From: Zarea fungicola
Taxonomy: Eukaryota > Ascomycota > Sordariomycetes > Hypocreales > Cordycipitaceae
Assembly: GCA_900169235.1 (NCBI GenBank)
Contig: FWCC01000043.1
Location: 124,001 to 188,000, forward strand
Reading direction: 5' to 3'
DNA length: 64,000 nucleotides
The position numbers and the translations under genes are program-made. The notes beneath the pieces are model-generated. The model was not told where the DNA came from. It did no database searches and saw nothing but the letters and a program-made list of their open reading frames with translations. How positions within the stretch are numbered: the stretch's first letter is position 1; every line of letters starts with the position of its first letter. Below, piece by piece: positions 21,992-34,316 of this stretch.

Positions 21992-24900
21992 ATGGACACT
22001 GCCGCCATCAGGGGCTTGTTCGCTGCCAGTCTGGCTGCCGACGCGGACAGCAGACGTCATGCAGAGCTTCAGCTCAAGCAGGTATGCTCGCCCTCGTTGT
22101 TTGTGTCTGTTTTAGCTAGCCCTTGACCGTCATTCTTGGGCCTCTTTTTTTTTCTTCTAATTTTTGCCCCACGAACGACACATTCTCGAAACCGTTGCCC
22201 CCCTCGAGCATCCCGCTACGACGACAATTCTTGCCTGGCTTGCGCCGGCCGTTGCACACGGCTCTCCTGCTCTCATGGCCATTTATTTTTTTGGTCGCGC
22301 GACTCGATAAAATATGTGGCCGTCTTTGTGTACTAATTCGTCGTGCCACCAAACCAGATTGAAGAACAGCCAGGCTTCCTCGTCTGCTTACTCGACATTC
22401 TCGAGTCCGAGCAAGACGCCAGTGTTCGCCTTTCCAGTATGTCTTGTCTCTTCCCTGCAGCGGCAGACCGTTCCGCATCATCACGAGCAGCATCTTCTTA
22501 CACCTCCCAGCAATCATCTTCCTCAAGAACCGCGTCCAGCGAGCCTGGTACACCACCGAGCCCGTCGCCGCAGGCAAACTGATACCCGATGAGGAAAAGG
22601 ACCGCATCCGAGACCGTCTCGTGCCTCTTCTCGCTAATTCCGACCAGCTCGTGCGCCAGCAGCTCGTCCCAGTCATCCAGCGCGTGCTCCAGTCCGACTT
22701 CCCCGCCAAATGGCCAAACTTCATGGGCTTCACCTCGGAGCTGCTCAACACAAACACCCCGGCCTCCGTCCTCGCTGGTCTGCAGTGTCTCCTTGCCATT
22801 TGCCGCGCTTTTAGGTTCAAGGCGTCTGACAGCGACGATCGAGCACACTTTGACAAGATTGTCGAAGCCAGCTTTCCTCGTCTGCTGGCCATCTGCAATG
22901 AGTTGGTAAACCAGGAGAGCGACGAGGCCGGTGAGATGCTGCACCTGGCACTTAAGACTTACAAGCACGCGACATGGGTATGATTCAAGTTTCACCTTGT
23001 TCAACTTTCGGGTTTCTGACATTGTACAGCTCGAGCTCTCCCCCTCTCTCCGCGTGTCCGAAACCAACATTGCCTGGTGTACAGTCTTTCTCCAGACTGT
23101 CGCCAAGGCTGCTCCTTCCAGCGTCATGCAGCAAGATCCTACCGACCGGGAACTACACCACTGGTGGAAGGCCAAGAAATGGGCCTACTTCAACCTCAAT
23201 CGCCTCTTTATTCGGTATGCTGCTACCCGGCTGTCATTGCCTGGTTGTCATTGTTAACTAACCCTCTCCAGCCACGGCAACCCCACCATTCCCGGCAAAA
23301 AGGACGAATCTCTGGCTTTCGCGAAAAACTTCATCGCCAACATTGCTCCCGAGATCCTCAAGCACTACCTCCACGAGATTGAGAAATGGGTGGCAAAGAC
23401 CTCCTGGCTCAGCCGCCCCTGTCTCTCGTATACTCTCATCTTCCTCGACGAGGCTGTCGGCCCCAAGGAAATGTGGCCGCACCTGCAGCCCCATCTGACC
23501 AACTTGGTTACTCACTTCGTCTTCCCTGTTCTCTGCCTGACGGAGGACGATATTGAAAAGTTCGAGGAGGAGCCCGAAGAGTACCTCCACCGCAAGCTCA
23601 CATACTTTGAAGAGGCTTCTGCCCCCGACGTGGCTGCCACAAACTTTCTTGTCAACCTCACGAAACAGCGACGCAAGGAGGTTTTCGAAATCCTCAAGTT
23701 TGTCAACGCCGTCGTCACCGAGTACGAGACTGCGGCCCCCGAAGCCAAGAACCACGTTGCCAAGGAGGGTGCTCTCCGCATGATTGGCACCCTGGCCCCC
23801 GTCATTCTCGGCAAGAAGAGCCCGATTGCCGACCAGATCGAATACTTCCTCGTCCGATACGTCTTCCCCGATTTCAAGAGCCCCCAGGGCTATCTGCGTG
23901 CCCGTGCCTGCGACACCATTGAGAAGTTTGAGCAGCTCGACTTCCAGGACCAAAACAACCTGTTAACCATTTACCGCAATATTCTCGATGGCATGGCCGA
24001 CGAAGCCTTGCCTGTCCGTATTACTGCCGCGCTCGCCCTGCAGCCTCTCATCCGCCACGACCTCATTCGCCAGCACATGAAGCAGAGCATCCCGACCATC
24101 ATGCAGCAGCTCCTCAAGCTCGCCAACGAAGCCGACATTGACGCGCTTGCCAACGTCATGGAAGACTTTGTCGAGGTATTTGCCACTGAACTTACTCCTT
24201 TCGCCGTGGCCCTTTGCGAGCAGCTCCGAGACACATATCTGCGCATTGTCCGTGAACTCATTGAAAAGGAAAGCAAGGCCGCCGACGATGAGGAACTATA
24301 CATTGCATATGACGACAAGAGCATTACCGCCCTTGGTGTCCTGCAGACCATCGGTACCCTTGTTCTCACCCTTGAGAGCACCCCCGATGTACTTTTACAT
24401 ATCGAGGCTGTCCTGATGCCCGTCATCAAGGTGACTCTTGAGAATAAGCTCTATGGTAAGAAAATCTCTCCATCTGTCGTACCAAAACTGACAGTCTAGA
24501 CCTGTATAACGAGGCTTTCGAAATCATTGATAGCTGCACATTCACCGCCAAGGCCATTTCGCCCAACATGTGGCAGGCCTTTGAGCTGATTCACACAACG
24601 TTCAAGTCTGGCGCCGAGTTTTATCTGGAGGATATGCTGCCAGCTCTGGACAACTTTGTCCAGTATGGCTCTCCCCAGCTCGCCCAAAAGCCCGAATATG
24701 TTCAAGCCCTGTTCGAAATGGTGTCCGACATGTTTACCGACCCCAGACAAGGCGGTGTCGAGAGAATCTGCGCTTGCAAGCTGGCCGAGGCATTGATGCT
24801 TAGCCTGCGTGGAAGCATCGACCAGTGCGTCGAGGGCTTTGTTGCCATGGCCATGACCGTCCTGTCAGCCCAGCCCGACGTCAAGCCCAAGAGTTACAAA

Positions 24901-25775
24901 ATCTACCTCGTCGAGATGGTCATCAATGCTATTCACTATAACCCGCTCCTGACTCTCCAGATTCTGGAAACCAAGGGCTGGACCAACCGCTTCTTCAGCC
25001 TGTGGTTTGGCAGCATGTCCTCATTCAGCCGCGTCCACGACAAGAAGCTGTGCATTGTTGCCATTTCCGCCCTTCTGAACCTCAACCACGAGCAGGTCCC
25101 CCCAAGTGTATCTGTTGGATGGCCTCGCCTTTTGCAGGGCATCACGGAGCTCTTCCGCACCCTGCCTGCTGCGCTTAAGAGTACGTATTGTGTTGAGTGT
25201 GTTCAGGCAGTCAATGTTAACTTTTGTAGACCGGGAAGAAGCTCTTCGTGAAGATCCATACTACTCCAGCAACTATACGTACGACGATGACGACGATGAA
25301 TGGGACGACGACGAGGGCAAGTGGGAGGCCGCAGACGAAGAACCTACTGTCGAGGAAGAGCCCACAGAGGCCAAGGAGGAGAGCAACGCGTACCTCGAGT
25401 TCCTTCATGATGAAGTAAGTATCCTCCAAGTGAAATTGGCAACGCTAACAGGCTATAGGCTCAAAAGTTTAGCCGCGCTATCGATGACGATGACGATGAC
25501 GAGCTCCGTGAAGACAGCGTTCTTCTCGAGTCGCCACTCGACAAGGTTGAGCCTTATCAGCTCTTCCGTGCTACCTTGATGAGTAAGGATGCCGACTGCG
25601 TCTACCGCACCGCCTCTGCTGACACTTTCCAGAAATGCAACAAGAGCAGCCCCAGTTCTACACCAACTTGGCCGGCCACCTTTCCCCAGAGGAACAGAAT
25701 GTACTCCAGAGTATCGTCGCCAAAGCCGACGCCATTGCCCAGTCTCAAGTGCCGCCGAACGGAGGCCCCAACTAG
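21992..25775 (+). CDS. NMD5: Importin-beta family karyopherin, Sxm1/Nmd5 (importin-7/8) type
   Basis: Nine exons (21992-22081, 22358-22436, 22511-22977, 23030-23214, 23272-24455, 24500-25180, 25230-25414, 25459-25582, 25633-25775) give 1045 residues, the usual length for importin-7/8. All introns are GT-AG and preserve frame. The N-terminal importin-beta region (RRHAELQLKQIEEQPGF, then IIFLKNRVQRAWY) is followed by HEAT-type helical repeats and the family-typical block KWAYFNLNRLF. An acidic loop (YDDDDDEWDDDEGKW) near residue 900 is characteristic of the subfamily. It carries cargo such as ribosomal proteins and histones into the nucleus and is released by RanGTP. The first intron is unusually long (276 nt) for this window. 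Assignment between Sxm1 and Nmd5 is not certain; fungal databases commonly use the Nmd5 name. Confidence 0.93.
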
Positions 25776-26168
25776 GGCAGGATGATACATGGCGAGGAGC
25801 CTGCGAGGTACTATTTTTAGCAAGCGTGTCGTGCGCAACGATGCAGGTGGGATAGCATAAAGATACCAAAGACCAGCGAGAACATGGGTGGAGTGTTTTG
25901 GGAACGGTAGCGCCTCTTGAAGGTCATTGGGAAAGATACAATCTTATATATAGTAAACGTCGGAAGGACGAATGGTAGTCGTTTGTCTAGTTACATTTGG
26001 CCGCGAGTGTATGTCGCCAATGTGGGTGATTTAGGAGAATAGGAAATAAATTCAACTAATGCGTTTAATTTGTCCATGGTCCAGCTATTCCACGTACATG
26101 TGTACAACGGCGTTGCATGATTTGGCGTGATTTCTTGAGGCTCACCCCACATTCATTAATGCCTGTTG
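25776..26168. other. Convergent 3' intergenic spacer
   Basis: Spacer between the convergent importin and PEX11 genes. It holds no open frame of interest. Confidence 0.7.
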
Positions 26169-27031
26169 TTACTGCGCCCTGTTCCAGATATCCTTCCACA
26201 CAAGAAGCGTGCTGACTGTCATGAAACACCCAATGGTCACATCATCCAGCACGACCCAGCCAATAAACGACGCGGGGAGTGTGAGGTCCAACGCGTCAAT
26301 AATGAGGCGTCGAAGTGGTGGCGCCTGGATCTTATCCTTGGCCGAGGAGGCGGATGCACGGCCAGAAAATAAGCCTGCCCGCTGAACGACGGTGCGGATG
26401 ATGGAGGCGCAAATGGCGTAGAACCAAAACTTGTTGGCCTCGATGAGGATGGGGGTATACCACGCGAGGGTGTGGATGTTCATGACGTGTAGCTTTCGAT
26501 GAGAGCAGTTAGTCTTATAATCATAAATATGCCCATGACTTTTGGACAAGGGCTCAAAGGAGGCAGGGGTGAAATACCATGGTGAGATTTTCCAAGAGGA
26601 AATACATGAGCAGACAGCTCCATTCCACCATGTCCAGCGTCTTGTACGCTATTGAGGCGTAGTCTTTGTGGACCGTTTCGAATACATTTTGGATGCAGTC
26701 GAGGAGGACAAAGAAACGCAGATATCGCCTCGCTGGATTTAATTAAATTAGGCCACTGTCGTTTCTCTATTTTCATGCCAAGTAACTGAAAGGTAGTTGG
26801 CTTACCAAGGTCGAGCTGTGACGCTGCAATGAAACTGCGCGCTGCAATCAGTTCATCAGAGGATTTCGCTGTAATTATGACAATTCCATGAAACAGTCGC
26901 AACGTCAAGTCTAAACCCGCCGTCGTGTTGAGGAATTTGGAGGCTTGCTTGAGGAGAGATGCTGACGGCCGAGCGCGGACGACTGCGGTTTGCGCCGAAG
27001 CATGGCTGGGCTTGGATTTGGACTTGGCCAT
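26169..27031 (-). CDS. PEX11: Peroxisomal biogenesis factor PEX11-like protein
   Basis: Three exons on the minus strand (27031-26806, 26732-26578, 26492-26169) give 234 residues. Introns start GTAAGC and GTATTT; the first is cut after CAAGGTCG (plus strand) and joins to ARRYLRFFVLLDCIQ. The order of segments fits PEX11: an N-terminal helix with LDLTLRLFHGIVII, the RRYLRFF amphipathic segment, a helix with EWSCLLMYFLLENL, then WYTPILIEANKFWFYAIC and a C-terminal hydrophobic region ending in VWKDIW. PEX11 proteins sit in the peroxisomal membrane and promote elongation and division. The divergent sequence suggests a PEX11C-like paralogue rather than the main one. The basic N-terminus (AKSKSKPSH) is short. 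Confidence 0.85.
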
Positions 27032-29123
27032 GATATTTTGCAAGTTTTAGGAATTGGCGGTGAGATGACTATTGTTGTTTAATTGTGCTGCGCGGTAACG
27101 AGGGATGCCACCGTGAAGGAATAGTCTATGATGTTAAAATGAGTGAGTTTGTCGGTGTGCGGCCAAAATGTCGCTAGCCGCGGGCCGCGAGACGCTGGGG
27201 CTAGCAAGCAGAGAATGCACGGCGCCACTCACCAGGTAGGAAATCGGATCAAGCAAAAGCAGTGGACCATGGCAGTAATAGGGAAGCTAGTTTTCGGGAA
27301 TTCAGGAAATGACAAATCTACGTGGACATCTCAGCAAGTGAGGCAGGCACTCGATATTTGTCACGCTGAGGCCGAACCGGCTGCAGCCAGCCTGGGTATA
27401 CAGAAATCCGTTCGGAAACTACCGTTATTACCGTTATTTATTTGATTTTTTTAATATGTTTCTAATATTAATTTTAGCTAAATGTATATAAAAGGCCCGT
27501 TACTGTTGTTGCCCATGTTGAATACTGTCCAAGTCAGTGGACATGGACTTGCAATGCCCATGTGCAAGTTAATAAAGAATACAGGAAAGACTAAACGCAA
27601 GGCAAGGGGATGTGAGATAGAAATGTGTCAGTCGGCATATCTGACTGATGCAGTGTAGGCTCACTGGGTGCACTCTCCCGTTGTGAACCCTTGGCAATGC
27701 CGACAATCCATAAACTCGCAGTCAATACGGCATTCATATATTGAACACAGTCACTATGGTCTATAAAGTCAATAGGGACATAGAAACAATAGACCAGCCA
27801 GGCACGTATACCTATAAAAGACTGCAGCTTGCTCACCGCGTACATCCAAATACGACGCGTCACCACACGCTGCCTGTTTGTATCGCGTTTGCTCGTTTTC
27901 ATTTCCACGCTGCAACCGAAAATTGCCGGGCTGCGCCAATGTGCAATCATTTCCCTTCCTTCTTACACATATAAAGCCCCCTACCCTCATGCTCTTCTTC
28001 TTCCAACAGCAGCAACTACATCATTCGATGGATGCCACATAACTCAAGCCTTCATTCTCTGGGTGGTTATCCTATTCTGACTATTTGTTCTCCCTATCCT
28101 TTATTGGAGAAGATGTGACATCTGCCGTCAAATATGTCGTCGTCCACGAATGTAAGTCGGTTACTTTCTTCTTGTTTGAAACATCTTCTCGCACAATATC
28201 TCCGCATTTCAGTGTCTCTGTCGCACTTTCACACTGGTGTAAGCGTTCATCGTCCGCTCAATTTTGGCTCACTTCAGAATCAGCCACAGCGACCCATGAT
28301 GATGAAATATTGACCAACTTGTCAGTAGCTCAATTGCCAAGCTTAATTCGACTCTAGAGAGCGAAAGTCCTGTCCTCCTGTCTACCTTTATTACATGAGC
28401 AAATCCCGGTGTAACCAGTTCATTTCGGTACTACTACAGATACCCACGCCAATCGTCTTTGAAGTGTTTGGAATGCACGACATGAAGTAGGATATAACGT
28501 CTTCCACGCCAAACAAGATGAATACGTCTTCAAGTCTGAAGTCTGAAGTCTGAATACATGGACATGTGCTCAAACGCTTGTCGCGTCGCCGCCGCTGCGA
28601 CTCAAATCGATGTCTCCAGTGTGAAATTTGGCTTACTCGGCCCGTACTGTGGTACGGAGTTTGACTGCAACATAGAAACATCGACTATGGGACGACAGTG
28701 AAGACGGAGACCGAAGTAGCCAAGATTAGTGAGGTGCTTGGATGGAGCACCCATCGTGCTGCCAACTCGCTGGGGCTGCACTAGACGTATTTCCAGCCCT
28801 CTCGGCCCTTGACCCCAACTTGATACGGCGGCGACAAACAAAAACAGGCTTGAGTGGAAGCCGTGGGATTCTCCAAAGAGCAGATGGTCACTGCATCAAC
28901 GCAGCTATCAAAGGCGTGGCCGAGCCCTGTCAATAAATTAGTGGACATTGGGCAAAACTCGAGTTTACTAATGGAAAAGAGTATCTTTCCGCAACAGATA
29001 AGGATAGGGAGAACAAATAGTCAGAATAGAATGATTCGGAGAAAAGAATGCATGTCACCACACATACTACACAGACACAGTTTACAGTTCACAGCAAGTT
29101 AAAGTTGGAACAAGTGATATTTA
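27032..29123. other. Long region without a supported gene
   Basis: Open frames here are short and overlap on opposite strands. A TATA-like ATATAAAG at about 27969 with a pyrimidine-rich stretch after it could serve a small gene near 28000-28360, where ATG 28134 is followed by a GTAAGT donor, but no exon chain of useful length results. A tandem TCTGAAG triplet repeat lies near 28535-28552. Confidence 0.5.
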
Positions 29124-30685
29124 TTAAAACCTACGGATCGGCTTGGGAGTCTGCCCATAGTACGTCCGCACAATCTTTGGCTCCACGCGGCGCAGCGACA
29201 AGCCGTGGCGCACACCAACGGCTGTGTCGAACTGCTCAACAGTTACAGCAATGCAAACATCATGCTTCCTCGTGTGCTTTGGACACACGTCGTCAACGAC
29301 GTCGCCCCAGTCACCACTTGCCAAGACGAGTTTGAGGCAGTACCACTCCTGTGGTGCCGTCTCCACAAACCCAGTTAGTCTGTCGCGGCTCTCCATGTTG
29401 GTGTAGAGCTGGATGAACACCTCGCAGAGACTGTCCCACGTAACGCTACCCGCCCGAACGACCGGGACCAGGTAGAGGCGCTCAGCAAGCGTGGCTGCGG
29501 CCTTTTCCCAAAACTTTTCGGGGTCCGTCAGCGTATCCAGCTGTGCAGTCGTTGCATCCTGGACGCGCTTTGCCACTTGGGCCGTTTCATCCATGATGTG
29601 CTTCATTACGGACTCTAGGGCTGTCTTGGTTGACAGTTCTGTAGTCGTCAACAGCGTAGTGAGTTCCTGCCGAGCTTGCCCAAGGAATTGGAAAGAGAAT
29701 CCGTGAATTTCTTCTCGACAGCTGCTACGATACCTTGATGAGAGCTGGTCTGAGATTTCTGGATTGCATCCAAAGTCTCCGCCCGCAACTGGTCTTGGTC
29801 CACCCACAGCTGACCTTGTTTACGCTGCAGCCGTGCCCTGACCTCCTCTAAGCGAGTCCATGAGTTCTGAAGCTTTTCTGCTTCCGAGTGGACATTTGCC
29901 TGATCAACACAAAGTAGTTGCTGGGCAAGTTGCAATTGCTTCTGTGAGGCCTCTTGCTGGCTTTCACGCGCCCGCAAACTGTCTTCTTTCGCCTGCAAGC
30001 TCTCATCGCTCGCCGTAATCCTTGCTTGGGTAGTTTCCAGGAGGGTCTGGCCGGCCTGTAGCGTCTCTCGTTGAGACTTCAAGCCCTCTTGCAAGAGCAA
30101 CTCCTGCGCGTTGAGCTTCTCCCTGTCTGCCTCCAGTTGCCTCTGCGCATCATGTAATATATGCTGGGCGACCAGCAGATCTGCTTCGCGTTGGGACAGG
30201 TGGCGCTTGCGCTCCTGCTCCGGAAGAGGACTACCAGCCCTCTTCCTGCCTGCGTCTTGCTGCTCTAGAACCTGAGTCATACACCTATCCTGTACCACTT
30301 GCAACTCAAGCTGCAAGTAATTGGCACGGGAATTAGCAGCATTCAGACTCTCTTGCAAGTAACCGGCACGGGAAGTAGCCATTTTCAGGCTCTCCTGCAA
30401 GTGGCTGACACGGGAAGTGGCTACTTCCAGGCTCTCTTGCAAGTGACCGGCCAGGGAATCAGCCGCATCCAACCTCTCCTGCAACGCAGTTGCAGTTAGC
30501 TGTAACTCTTCATTGGAAGAGCTAAGACTGGACATGTGAGTCAATTCGCCACTGACTAGTGACGTATTGTACTCAAAATCTTTGAAGGATTCAATCCTTC
30601 CAGAAAGACTCTCTGCTGATGGGGAACTTTCCATCAGGATGCGCATTGCGCGAACTTCCTCAAACAATTCATCAAATCTCTGCAT
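29124..30685 (-). CDS. Long coiled-coil protein with C-terminal globular domain, unknown function
   Basis: Exon 1 runs 30685-29734 and exon 2 29674-29124 on the minus strand, joined by a proposed 59-nt intron (GTATCG...CAAG) that restores the frame exactly and gives 500 residues. Without splicing the first frame stops about 30 codons later. Residues 60-315 are almost pure heptad-type coiled coil, including three near-repeats of the form LQESL..A.SR..(Y/H)LQ around 85-130 and long Gln/Glu/Leu/Arg tracts. The last 165 residues look globular (FWEKAAATLAERLYLVPVV, then CLKLVLASGDWGDVVDDV). There is no signal peptide or membrane helix. I do not recognise a family. A frameshift instead of an intron is possible because no clear branch point is visible. 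Confidence 0.65.
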
Positions 30686-32422
30686 TTTGGATCAAGTTTC
30701 CTCAATGCACGTTGCTGCTGATGCCACTGAATTCACTTTAACAATGAATTACTTGCTGAGAGGAAGGGTGTCTTGCGAAAGCTACGCCTGTTAAAGTCGA
30801 CAGTAGCCTGCGTTTGTCGTCTTGGCCACGGGCTGGCAGCCCCTCCACCAACCGAACAAGGCAAGTACCACCTTGCGCGAAACCACTGCTCTTTGCGATT
30901 TGGTAGCAACTCCAAAAAACGGTCGCTATTCTGCTCTGGTCACTACTGATACATTCAGTAGTGGCAGTACATTCCTCCCTAACCCTCCGATTCCGTGTAT
31001 AACACATCGGCGCTCGTAAGACCAGTGTCACAACGGGCACGAGACATCAGCATCAAAAAAAAAAGGCTATCGGGAGAGCAGCAGGAAGCAAATTATAATA
31101 GGATTGCCGTCTACAATTGTCAACAAGGACCTTACTGCATGCGATAGCGGCATATTGACAGGTACCTAGCCAACCGGTTCCGTAATACATCATTTTCAGC
31201 ACAGCCACTGCTCCCTTCATTCATAGAGCGCCCGTGATTAACTCAATATTCTTCGTACCGTTCACAAAATTTCGCATCTGGTTTTTATGGCTTGAGGCGC
31301 CATGTTGGCGGCCTGATGCCTGCCTCCCGATTCAGAATGCTATGCACCCATCAAACGAACGCCACTACCAGATGATGGAAGAATAGAGGATATTTGCAAC
31401 TTGGGCTGAGTGACTACCTAAGTTTTTAGCTAGGGGCGAGACAGATATTTTATAAATGGGGGACAAGACGAAGATATACTGCTGCTTTTCGTCAACAGGC
31501 AATGGAATAAGGGGGACAAATATTCAAAATAGTATAAGCCATTCGGAGAACTGAGAAAAGGAATATGAAGTCTTCTTAACGGCAGTTTCGGAATCCAATT
31601 TATAAGCAACCGCTACTTGAACGTTGGCCAGAAGTCATCTCAGCCGTCCGTGCCACTTCTGGATATGGTGCCATCCATTGAAGCCTGCGTGGTACAAGCC
31701 AGCCACCTACATTAACACAGCGATCAAAATAGTAGCGAACCAAGTGGACACTTTATGCGGTCCAGCGGCGACCTCTCCTGCATATATAGAAGCGATCGAG
31801 AATCGCCGTGGAAGAGAATCCGTGGAGCCGGGGCAAATTGGGCATTCATTTCAGCCGTCCACTTCGTTGCCATCTCATTAGCCAGCCGATCGCTCAAGCT
31901 AACACGTTTGCTGTCAGATCCCGGAGGTCGCCGCTCAGACCGAGAGCCTGGATTCTGGCAGTAGCGTCGGCAAATTCGATTCAACATCGCTTGATCGATA
32001 TATTCTCCCCAGACACAGTAGGCCGGTTTTAGGATACCTGGAAGTTCAGCCAATACAGTCCCCGAATTTGGACATGTTGCAATGATTTGATGACAATGAA
32101 CGACGGTCCAAAGATAACGAGCGGCGCTCTCCGCGTGAGACACCAATCGAGTGGGGCACGTGATGCTATTTTGGCGGGCCATTGAATAACATTGAGTCAA
32201 GCTTCCTCAACAAGCCAAAGTACTTTGAGCATTTCAACCTCTATACATCTCCTAATACCGTTTCAATATATTTCTCCGTTCCTCAAGAATCAATCCGGCG
32301 CTACAATTGTCCCATTGGAAAGGAAAGACTAACGAGTACGCCGACTCCACACCACGCTCAAACCCCAGCTAGACAGATCTCATCCCCACCAATCAACTGC
32401 CATTGGTGATATCATCTTGAAA
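30686..32422. other. Region without a supported gene; ISN1 upstream
   Basis: The only sizeable open frame is a 158-codon minus-strand frame at 31724-32200 with no recognisable domain, treated as doubtful. The last 200 bases are the ISN1 promoter and leader. Confidence 0.5.
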
Positions 32423-34034
32423 ATGACGACTCGTTATCGCGTGGAATGTATGTATTCGGCCTCATTTTCACAATGTTCCTCGGGGGGTGTCCAATTTAGT
32501 CCATTGCCCCTCTGCGCGAGGTCCATCAGCTGCTAACTTTTGGTCAGATGCACTGAAGACTCACCGACGCGACCAATTCATCGGTATGTGCCATTATTCA
32601 AGTCTTATAAAATACTTGTGGAAATTAACTGATGTTTACAGAATGGGTCAAGGGTCTGCTGGCGGTGCCGTTTGTGCTCTACTCCCAGCCAACCGGTATC
32701 GTGGGGGACGGCACGAGCATCGCCAAAATGTCCGAGGAAGCCCATCGTCGCTACGCCGAAATTATGCGCGACGTGGAGATGATGATTGACGATCATAGTG
32801 AGAACTTCGCTTCTTCGCCCGTTTTTCTGAAACTGATGTTTGGTAGTTGCGCGCCAGAACCAAAACTCGCCATTTCCGTCCAAGCTAGGGATGCTGGTTC
32901 CCACAGCGGGACCGTTCTTCACGAGACTGCCGCTCGAGGCCGCATTCAAGTACCAAGACCGCAAACGCTACATTTCCTGTCGCCGTTATGTTGCGCCTTC
33001 ATTCAACGATGTACGACTTGTTCTCAACTCGGCTCAAATCATGGCCGTGACCAACGGCACCCTGCAGCTCGCGACGTTTGATGGTGACGTGACGCTATAC
33101 GACGACGGACAGAGCTTGGAGCCAACCAGTCCAATTGTACCACGCCTTATGAGTACGCTACCTCCAAACATCTCTAGAGAAGCCATGTTGACACGAAATA
33201 GATCTCTTGCGCAATAATATCAAAATCGGCATCGTCACAGCTGCCGGCTACACATCCGCCGACGGCTACTATGGTCGCCTTCACGGCCTGCTAGACACCA
33301 TTGCCGAGTCTACAGAGCTGGACCCAGTACAGAAGCAAAACCTCGTCATCATGGGTGGTGAGGCCAATTACCTTTTTGAATACTCGCAATCTTCGCCGCA
33401 CCGACTAGCGCCGGTACCGCGCTCGCAGTGGTTGACACCAGAAATGGCATCCTGGTCCGATTCTGACATTACAGCCCTTCTCGATGTCGCCGAGTCTGCC
33501 CTCCGCGACTGCATTCGCTCGATGAACTTGCCCGCCAAGCTCATCCGCAAGGATCGTGCCGTCGGTATCATCCCAGACCCGCCAGAGATCCAAATCGCGC
33601 GAGAGAGCCTGGAAGAAACCGTTCTCGTCGTCCAGCGCATCCTGGAGCTCAGCAGCCTGGGCTCACAGGCTCAAGCCGCCGCGGCTGCCAGCAAAATTGG
33701 TGGACCAGGCAGCGCCAGTCCTAAGCGTGGCGTGCCATTCTGTGCATTCAACGGCGGCCGCGACGTCTTTGTTGATATCGGTGACAAGTCTTGGGGTGTC
33801 GCAGTCTGCCAGCAGTGGTTTGGCCGTCGCGATGCCGCGTCGTCGGGAGCCACCGCGGCCAGCACGGCTATCAAAGGCGAGAACACGCTGCACGTGGGTG
33901 ACCAATTCCTTAGTGCCGGCAGCAACGACTTTAAAGCGCGAAGCGTTGGCACCACGGCCTGGATTGCAAGCCCGTCAGAGACAGTCGACTTGCTAGATGA
34001 GTTGGCAGACCTGACGCAAAAGAAGCTTGCGTAA
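32423..34034 (+). CDS. ISN1: IMP-specific 5'-nucleotidase
   Basis: Five exons (32423-32447, 32548-32583, 32642-32797, 32847-33152, 33202-34034) give 451 residues, the normal ISN1 length. The start is set by MTTRYRVEYALKTHRRDQFI, built from two very short exons. The HAD-like catalytic motif is FDGDVTLYDD; downstream family motifs are IVTAAGYT, VIMGGEANYLFEY, RESLEETVLVVQ, GGRDVFVDIGDKSWGV and LHVGDQFLSAGSNDFKAR. The enzyme dephosphorylates IMP to inosine in the cytosol and helps balance the purine pool. One paralogue-specific oddity is an Ala/Gly/Ser insertion between VQRILEL and PFCAFNGG (residues about 340-360). A core gene set among accessory ones. Confidence 0.95.
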
Positions 34035-34077
34035 TACGTCCATTGATGTGCGGTAGGCGGCAACTGAAATCATTCAA

Positions 34078-34088
34078 CGAGAGTATAT
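34078..34088 (+). promoter_or_regulatory. TATA-like element upstream of the CBM39-like gene
   Basis: AGAGTATATAATG lies about 230 bases before the start codon, in the short spacer after ISN1. It is a reasonable TATA box for the downstream gene, but the assignment is positional only. Confidence 0.3.
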
Positions 34089-34316
34089 AATGTTCAAAGT
34101 TCAATACGGAAGGATTTAGTAAATGAAACTTGGGGCCATGGCGTATTAGTTTGGTTGCTACTACTACTGTGAAATGGGGTGTAAACCCTAAGTGTTAAGC
34201 CTCGCGCATGAATTGCATCATAAACTCTCCCACAGGATAAATGAACAGCCTAAACGCAAAACACCAAAACATTCATAGAGGTGCAGTTAGGAAATAAAAC
34301 ATACTGTATTCTCAGG

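Noticed and set aside
22116..22898. A 260-codon minus-strand frame
   Set aside because: Antisense to importin exons and introns; the plus-strand gene explains it.
31724..32200. A 158-codon minus-strand open frame upstream of ISN1
   Set aside because: No domain, no signal peptide, overlapping frames on the other strand, and composition unlike the nearby genes. It may be chance.
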